From JBMSHD01 sp049416425 (GTDB lineage Bacteria; Pseudomonadota; Gammaproteobacteria; Francisellales; Francisellaceae), in assembly GCA_049416425.1 (NCBI GenBank), contig JBMSHD010000076.1, positions 1 through 11,104 on the forward strand: a stretch of 11,104 bases of DNA, given 5' to 3'. Made by a program: the position numbers and the translations under genes. The notes under the pieces are model-generated. The model had not been told where the DNA came from. It did not search any database and was given only the letters and a program-made list of their open reading frames with translations. Within the stretch, counting starts at the first letter, position 1. Each line of letters starts with the position of its first letter. Shown in pieces: positions 7,070-11,104 of this stretch.

Positions 7070-9013
7070 TTAGATGCCGATCGACAGTTTTTTAAGATGG
7101 CGACGTGAGCCATAGATACCGTTAGTCATGGCACGCGATACCGTCACCGCCGTAAACATCGAAGTGATAATACCGATGATCAGCGTCACGGCAAAGCCTT
7201 TAACCGCCCCGGTTCCGATGGCAAACAGAATCACGGCAACGATTAAGGTGGTGATATTCGAGTCAACGATAGTGCCAAAGGCTCGCTCATAACCGGAGTG
7301 GATCGCGCTTTGCACCGGCATGCCGCCTCGAAGCTCTTCTCGAATTCGCTCAAAGATCAACACATTGCCATCAATCGACATACCCAGATTTAACACAATA
7401 CCGGCAATACCCGGCAAAGTCAGCGTGGCTCCCGGAATAATCGACATCACCGCCACGATCAAGATCAGGTTTAAAATCAGGGCAATATTGGCGATAAGAC
7501 CAAACAGACGATAATAGATGGCCATAAAGATCACCACCAGTGCCAAGGCGATGACAATAGAGATGACTCCCATCTCGATGTTTTTCTTACCCAGAGTCGG
7601 ACCAATCTGCTGCTCCTCGGCGATATGAACTGGCACTTGAAGCGCACCGGATCGAATCATCAATGCCAGATTATTGGCCTCACGACGATCAAGCCCGGTA
7701 ATTTGGAAATGAGATCCCAGAGCGGATTGAATTGTTGCCGCATTGACCAGTTTTTCAGATCGCTCAACTCGACCCACTTCCTTACCATCAACCATCGATT
7801 TTGTATAGGTTGTATTGACGAGCATCACACCCATTAAATCCTGAACATGCTGAGAGGTCACCTCACGAAAGTGCCCGGCGGCATCTGAAGAGAGCTCAAT
7901 GGCCACAATAGGCTGACCGGTTTGCGGATCGACACTCGGAGAGGCATTGACAATGGCAGAGCCGCTGACGACGGCAGGTCCTTCCAGCTGATAATAGATT
8001 GTCTGCCCATCATTGCTCAAAGGATAGACCTTAATGCCCTGCTCTTCAACCTGCAGACGATTGACCACAGGCTTGACGATATAGAAGCTGGCCGTCGAAG
8101 TTCCGCCCAAAATCTGCTTGGCACGAGTGGCATCTTGCAATCCTGGCAGTTCAATGACAACGCGAGAATTGCCCGATGCCGCAATCGAGGCCTCGGCCAC
8201 ACCTAAGGCATTGATACGATTTCGCATCACCGTGACGACCTGAGATAGGGCCTCCTGTTTGATCTGATTGACAAGCTGAGAGAGAAAACTGACAACGATG
8301 GTATTATCGCCGGTCAACGTATAGAGCAGTTGATTGTTCTGCGTTCTGCTGTAGTCGCTTTTGATATAATCGTAGGCCGCTTTGGCCTGGCTCGCATTGG
8401 CAAAGCTCAAGGCCACATAATCGTTTGCTGTATATTCACTGCTGACCGGCGATTTATTTAACTGTGATTGATTCGTCGCCTTAGTCAGGTTAGAGACCTC
8501 GATTTTTTTATCCTTTAACCCCTGAGCAATACTCTCAAGCGTGTTATTCAATCGAGCATCGATGGCCGACTGCGTGTCAGCTTCTAAAACCAGATACATT
8601 CCCCCTCTTAAATCAAGACCAAGGTTCATCGGTTTGGCACCGAGCGCAAGAAGCCAGGAAGGCGTATTATCCGCCATGTTAAGCGCAATGATATACGGCT
8701 CTCCCAGCTTATGCGTCAGCAATGTTTTTGCTGCCATCTGGTCATTGGCATCGGCAAAACGAATCTGCAACACCGTTTTGGAATCCTGATGAATTGAATT
8801 ATAAGCAATTTTTTCTTTGTCCAGTGCCTCACTGACTTCTTTGATCAAAGCCGGGGTCACATCACCATCTTTTGGCGAGACCTGTAGCGCCGGTGTTTGA
8901 CCATAGAGGTTAGGCAATGCGTAGATAATCGCAACAATGGCAACGATGGTAATCAACAGATATTTCCACAAGGGAAATTGGTTAATCGGCGCCTTTTGAC
9001 GTGGTGCAAGCAT
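7070..9013 (-). CDS. secD: Protein translocase subunit SecD
   Basis: SecD is the large partner of SecF in the proton-driven Sec accessory complex of the inner membrane. The protein is 647 residues, slightly longer than E. coli SecD (615). TM1 is about 15-34, followed by ALPNLYG (32-38). The periplasmic part includes GLDLRGGMYLVLE (132-144), RNRINALGVAEA (264-275) and VIELPGLQD (286-294). Five C-terminal helices span about 480-628. The TM4 motif reads GMSIDGNVLIFERIREEL (544-561); families usually have VDANVLI, so Gly replaces Ala beside the conserved Asp (D548). The start at 9013 fits the family, with only a weak AGG nine bases upstream. yajC lies 236 bases upstream, an unusually wide gap for this cluster, caused by a palindromic element. 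Confidence 0.97.
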   Translation of the reverse strand: MLAPRQKAPINQFPLWKYLLITIVAIVAIIYALPNLYGQTPALQVSPKDGDVTPALIKEVSEALDKEKIAYNSIHQDSKTVLQIRFADANDQMAAKTLLTHKLGEPYIIALNMADNTPSWLLALGAKPMNLGLDLRGGMYLVLEADTQSAIDARLNNTLESIAQGLKDKKIEVSNLTKATNQSQLNKSPVSSEYTANDYVALSFANASQAKAAYDYIKSDYSRTQNNQLLYTLTGDNTIVVSFLSQLVNQIKQEALSQVVTVMRNRINALGVAEASIAASGNSRVVIELPGLQDATRAKQILGGTSTASFYIVKPVVNRLQVEEQGIKVYPLSNDGQTIYYQLEGPAVVSGSAIVNASPSVDPQTGQPIVAIELSSDAAGHFREVTSQHVQDLMGVMLVNTTYTKSMVDGKEVGRVERSEKLVNAATIQSALGSHFQITGLDRREANNLALMIRSGALQVPVHIAEEQQIGPTLGKKNIEMGVISIVIALALVVIFMAIYYRLFGLIANIALILNLILIVAVMSIIPGATLTLPGIAGIVLNLGMSIDGNVLIFERIREELRGGMPVQSAIHSGYERAFGTIVDSNITTLIVAVILFAIGTGAVKGFAVTLIIGIITSMFTAVTVSRAMTNGIYGSRRHLKKLSIGI

Positions 9014-9107
9014 GATAAAAACCTATTGTATTTAAAACTCTATTAACAAATAAAGACTATTTCTTGCCTTATTTGTAATCTGTTGTAAGCCTTTTTTAAT
9101 TCGTAGC

Positions 9108-9185
9108 CCCCACCCTGCCCCCTTAATACAAGGGGGAGGAGACAAACATTCCCTCCTCTTCGGATCAAGAGGAGGTTAGGTGGGG
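9108..9185. repeat. GC-rich three-stem palindromic element between yajC and secD
   Basis: The outer arms CCCCACC (9108-9114) and GGTGGGG (9179-9185) pair over 7 bp. Inside are two perfect hairpins: a 7-bp stem at 9118-9124/9130-9136 with a 5-base loop, and a 9-bp stem at 9152-9160/9167-9175 with a 6-base loop. Together they can fold as a three-way junction on either strand. The GC-rich, C/G-tract composition contrasts with the AT-rich flanks, as for REP- or MITE-like dispersed repeats. No U-tract follows on the minus strand, so it is not a standard terminator, but it could stall transcription or protect mRNA ends between yajC and secD. The rest of the yajC-secD gap shows nothing clear. Confidence 0.8.
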
Positions 9186-9249
9186 TTAGATAAACTATCT
9201 TTTCAACGAATAATGCGTAAAGAGCCAATCTTATATAGACGGCTGGAAC

Positions 9250-9603
9250 TTAACTGGCTTTAACAGCCCCTTTCGGCAACACACCGGAAACAGCAGATTT
9301 TTGCACCTTGATCACAACATTATCGGCAATCTCAATCTCGGTATAGTTCTCACCGATTTTGACAATTTTACCGATAATGCCACCTGTGGTCATCACCTCA
9401 TCACCTTTAGCAAGAGCCGAGATCATCTTTTGCTGTTCTTTATTGCGTTTCATCTGCGGACGAATCAAAAGGAAATAGAAGATGGCAAAAAAAGCCACTA
9501 ACATCAAAATGGTATACATTCCAGAACCTTGCGCCCCAGCACCTTCAGCAAAAGCCTCAGAGGCAACAAATAGAGAAGCGATAACAGCAAACAACTTATT
9601 CAT
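9250..9603 (-). CDS. yajC: Sec translocase accessory subunit YajC
   Basis: YajC is a small inner-membrane protein that associates with SecD-SecF. The protein is 117 residues; E. coli YajC is 110. It starts with a signal-like hydrophobic stretch (4-14) ending in SEAFA, with a possible cleavage after A19, then a short Gly/Ala linker, a transmembrane helix (about 29-47) and the conserved RPQMKRNKEQQKM (48-60). The cytosolic domain contains GDEVMTTGGIIGKI (67-80). An AGGAG Shine-Dalgarno at 9613-9617 supports the ATG. Whether the N-terminal stretch is cleaved or stays as a second membrane segment cannot be told from sequence. The gene follows tgt, as in many proteobacteria, but a terminator and a promoter separate the two. 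Confidence 0.95.
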   Translation of the reverse strand: MNKLFAVIASLFVASEAFAEGAGAQGSGMYTILMLVAFFAIFYFLLIRPQMKRNKEQQKMISALAKGDEVMTTGGIIGKIVKIGENYTEIEIADNVVIKVQKSAVSGVLPKGAVKAS

Positions 9604-9645
9604 TAAAAATTTCTCCTGATTTTATTTTCTATTTTTACCTCGGCA

Positions 9646-9674
9646 AGTATAGCAATCATTGCCATTCAACTCAA
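9646..9674 (-). promoter_or_regulatory. Promoter for yajC-secD-secF
   Basis: On the minus strand, TTGAGT (9669-9674) and TATACT (9646-9651) are separated by 17 bases, and TGC immediately before the -10 gives an extended -10 element. Transcription would start near 9639, leaving a leader of about 36 bases before the yajC ATG that contains the AGGAG ribosome binding site. It is the best sigma70-type promoter match found in the window. Confidence 0.7.
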
Positions 9675-9702
9675 AGCGTTTCTCAGCTATTGTCTCATTG
9701 AT

Positions 9703-9721
9703 AAAAAAACAGCCCGAGGCT
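9703..9721 (-). terminator. Rho-independent terminator of tgt
   Basis: On the minus strand, AGCC-TCG-GGCT (9711-9721) is followed by G and seven T (9703-9709). It begins 28 bases after the tgt stop. The stem is only 4 bp, so termination may be partial, but the U-tract is clear and the position between tgt and the yajC promoter is right. Confidence 0.6.
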
Positions 9722-9749
9722 TAAATTGATCTGACCCTTACCAAAACAT

Positions 9750-10868
9750 CTATTTCTCGAGCTTAGGAACGTCTTTACCGATTTCGGCATAAAACGCATT
9801 CACAAAAACATCAAATCGATTTTCATCCAGAGCATCACGCATACGCTTCATCAAGCGCTGATAATAGCGAAGGTTGTGGATGGTATTTAAGCGCGCGCCC
9901 AAAACTTCCCTGGTTTTATCAAGATGATGCAGATAACTTTTGGAAAAATTCTTGCAGGTATAACAATCACAGGATTCATCAAGCGCGGTGCTATCTGTTT
10001 TATAGCGGCTGTTTCTGATGCGAACGATGCCTTCTTTGACAAACAGATGGCCGTTTCTGGCATTTCTGGTCGGCATCACACAGTCAAACATATCCACGCC
10101 ACGGCGAACTCCCTCAACCAGATCCTCAGGCTTGCCAACCCCCATCAAATAGCGTGGCTTATCGACAGGCATCTGCCAGGCGGTATGATCCAGAATTCGA
10201 ATCATTTCAGATTTCGGTTCACCGACCGAAAGCCCGCCGATGGCATAACCATCGAAGCCAATCTCGGTGAGTTTGGCCAGTGATTCATCTCTAAGGTTGG
10301 TGTGCATGCCGCCTTGAATAATGCCAAACAGCGCCGATGGGTTATCACCATGAGCCTCTTTGCTTCGTTTTGCCCAGCGCATGGAAAGCTCCATCGATTT
10401 TCGTGCCATATTTTCATCGGCCGGAAAGGGTGTGCACTCATCGAAACACATGACGATATCCGAACCTAAATCTCGCTGAATCTGCATCGAAATCTCGGGG
10501 CTCAAGAACACCTTTCTGCCATCGATTGGAGAGTTAAAGGTCACTCCCTCTTCGCTCATCTTCCTCAAGGCACCGAGACTAAAGACCTGAAAACCACCGG
10601 AATCCGTTAAAATGGGACCCTGCCAGCGGGTGAAATCGTGCAGATCACCGTGCAATTTAATGATATCGGTTCCCGGTCTCAACCACAGATGAAAGGTGTT
10701 ACCCAGTATAATTTCAGCCCCGATATCGCGGACTTCTTCAGGGCTCACGGATTTAACCGCCCCATAGGTTCCAACCGGCATAAATGCCGGTGTTTGAACC
10801 ACGCCTCTGTCGAAAATCAGCTGACCACGCCTGGCTTTGCCGGAGGTTTTTTTAAGTGTAAATTGCAT
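9750..10868 (-). CDS. tgt: tRNA-guanine transglycosylase
   Basis: Tgt swaps guanine for preQ1 at the wobble position of tRNAs with GUN anticodons (Asp, Asn, His, Tyr) in queuosine synthesis. The protein is 372 residues; E. coli Tgt is 375. D89 lies in LTDSGGFQ (87-94), CFDEC at 141-145 carries D143, GGLSVGE is at 211-217, and the predicted nucleophile D262 lies in MFDCVMPTRNARNG (260-273). The zinc site is complete: C300, C302 and C305 in CDCYTC, with H331. The ATG at 10868 matches the family N-terminus; the ribosome binding site is poor. The gene is followed by a terminator, so it is probably expressed separately from yajC-secDF. The gene upstream is outside the window. Confidence 0.98.
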   Translation of the reverse strand: MQFTLKKTSGKARRGQLIFDRGVVQTPAFMPVGTYGAVKSVSPEEVRDIGAEIILGNTFHLWLRPGTDIIKLHGDLHDFTRWQGPILTDSGGFQVFSLGALRKMSEEGVTFNSPIDGRKVFLSPEISMQIQRDLGSDIVMCFDECTPFPADENMARKSMELSMRWAKRSKEAHGDNPSALFGIIQGGMHTNLRDESLAKLTEIGFDGYAIGGLSVGEPKSEMIRILDHTAWQMPVDKPRYLMGVGKPEDLVEGVRRGVDMFDCVMPTRNARNGHLFVKEGIVRIRNSRYKTDSTALDESCDCYTCKNFSKSYLHHLDKTREVLGARLNTIHNLRYYQRLMKRMRDALDENRFDVFVNAFYAEIGKDVPKLEK

Positions 10869-10899
10869 CGTATTTCATTGCCATTTCTCAGATGGGCAT

Positions 10900-10928
10900 A
10901 GTATATCGTATTCGTTTCGGCTTTGCAG
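10900..10928 (-). promoter_or_regulatory. Candidate promoter for tgt
   Basis: On the minus strand, a good -10 hexamer TATACT (10900-10905) lies 17 bases from CTGCAA (10923-10928), which matches only half of the -35 consensus. Transcription would start about 25 bases before the tgt ATG. Confidence 0.4.
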
Positions 10929-10978
10929 ATATTTTTATTTGGTCTTATTCTGAGTTTTTGACATATACCCGCCTAACC

Positions 10979-10996
10979 TGACATGGGGTTTTGTCA
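10979..10996. repeat. Short inverted repeat upstream of tgt
   Basis: TGACA (10979-10983) and TGTCA (10992-10996) flank eight bases. The arms are short, and the pair lies about 70 bases upstream of the tgt -10, where an operator could sit. There is no further support for a function. Confidence 0.35.
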
Positions 10997-11076
10997 TTCA
11001 GAAAGTGTTTTAGCTATTGTGTTTGATATAGAGCTTTAAAAATAGATGAAACTGAAAACTCCCCATTTTTAATAAT

Positions 11077-11090
11077 TGCCTCTTGAGGCA
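11077..11090. repeat. Palindrome at the right edge
   Basis: TGCCTC-TT-GAGGCA forms a 6-bp inverted repeat with a two-base centre. No U-tract follows on either strand, so it is not a clear terminator. It may be an operator for a gene beyond the window. Apart from this and the tgt promoter region, the bases from 10869 to the end show no gene. Confidence 0.5.
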
Positions 11091-11104
11091 GTGATTTCAA
11101 TGTA

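Noticed and set aside
7060..7113. Upstream ATG for secF
   Set aside because: The extension overlaps the end of secD and is unlike SecF N-termini. The ATG at 7059 has a strong Shine-Dalgarno.
9043..9228. A 61-codon open frame across the palindromic element
   Set aside because: It is mostly made of the hairpin element, has no ribosome binding site and no recognisable protein features.
9924..10283. Plus-strand open frame of 119 codons inside tgt, and similar antisense frames in thrA, thrB, thrC and secD
   Set aside because: They lie opposite well-conserved genes, resemble no family and have no separate translation signals; they are shadows of the real coding frames.
10958..10963. Plus-strand TTGACA as a -35 element
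   Set aside because: No -10-like hexamer follows at 16-18 bases, and no plus-strand gene start is visible before the window ends.

Overview
The window looks like chromosomal DNA of a gammaproteobacterium, moderately AT-rich. The basis is a fused aspartokinase/homoserine dehydrogenase followed by thrB and thrC, the tgt-yajC-secD-secF cluster, and a type I-F-like CRISPR array. I cannot place it more precisely; an order such as Legionellales would be a guess.

All eight protein genes are on the minus strand, so transcription runs from high to low coordinates. From right to left: a 236-base region with a candidate tgt promoter and two small palindromes; tgt (tRNA-guanine transglycosylase); a short intrinsic terminator; a good extended -10 promoter; yajC; a 236-base gap holding a GC-rich three-hairpin palindromic element; secD; secF; a 97-base gap; the threonine genes thrA, thrB and thrC, tightly packed; udk (uridine kinase); a 144-base leader-like region; and a CRISPR array of seven identical 28-base repeats that runs off the left edge.

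The genes form three functional groups. Tgt makes the queuosine tRNA modification. YajC, SecD and SecF form the ancillary complex of the Sec translocon. ThrA, ThrB and ThrC carry out four of the five steps from aspartate to threonine (all but aspartate-semialdehyde dehydrogenase). Udk salvages uridine and cytidine.

The accessory part is the left 557 bases. Read on the minus strand, the repeats have the type I-F layout: 28 bases, GTT start, hairpin, and an 8-base CTTAGAAA handle. The hairpin stem differs from the usual I-F stem at the base pair next to the expected Cas6f cut site. The leader contains an exact IHF consensus site inside the loop of a 17/18-base inverted repeat. No cas gene is visible, and the leader side is occupied by housekeeping genes. 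The remaining coding regions look intact and ordinary, apart from several substitutions in conserved motifs of ThrA.
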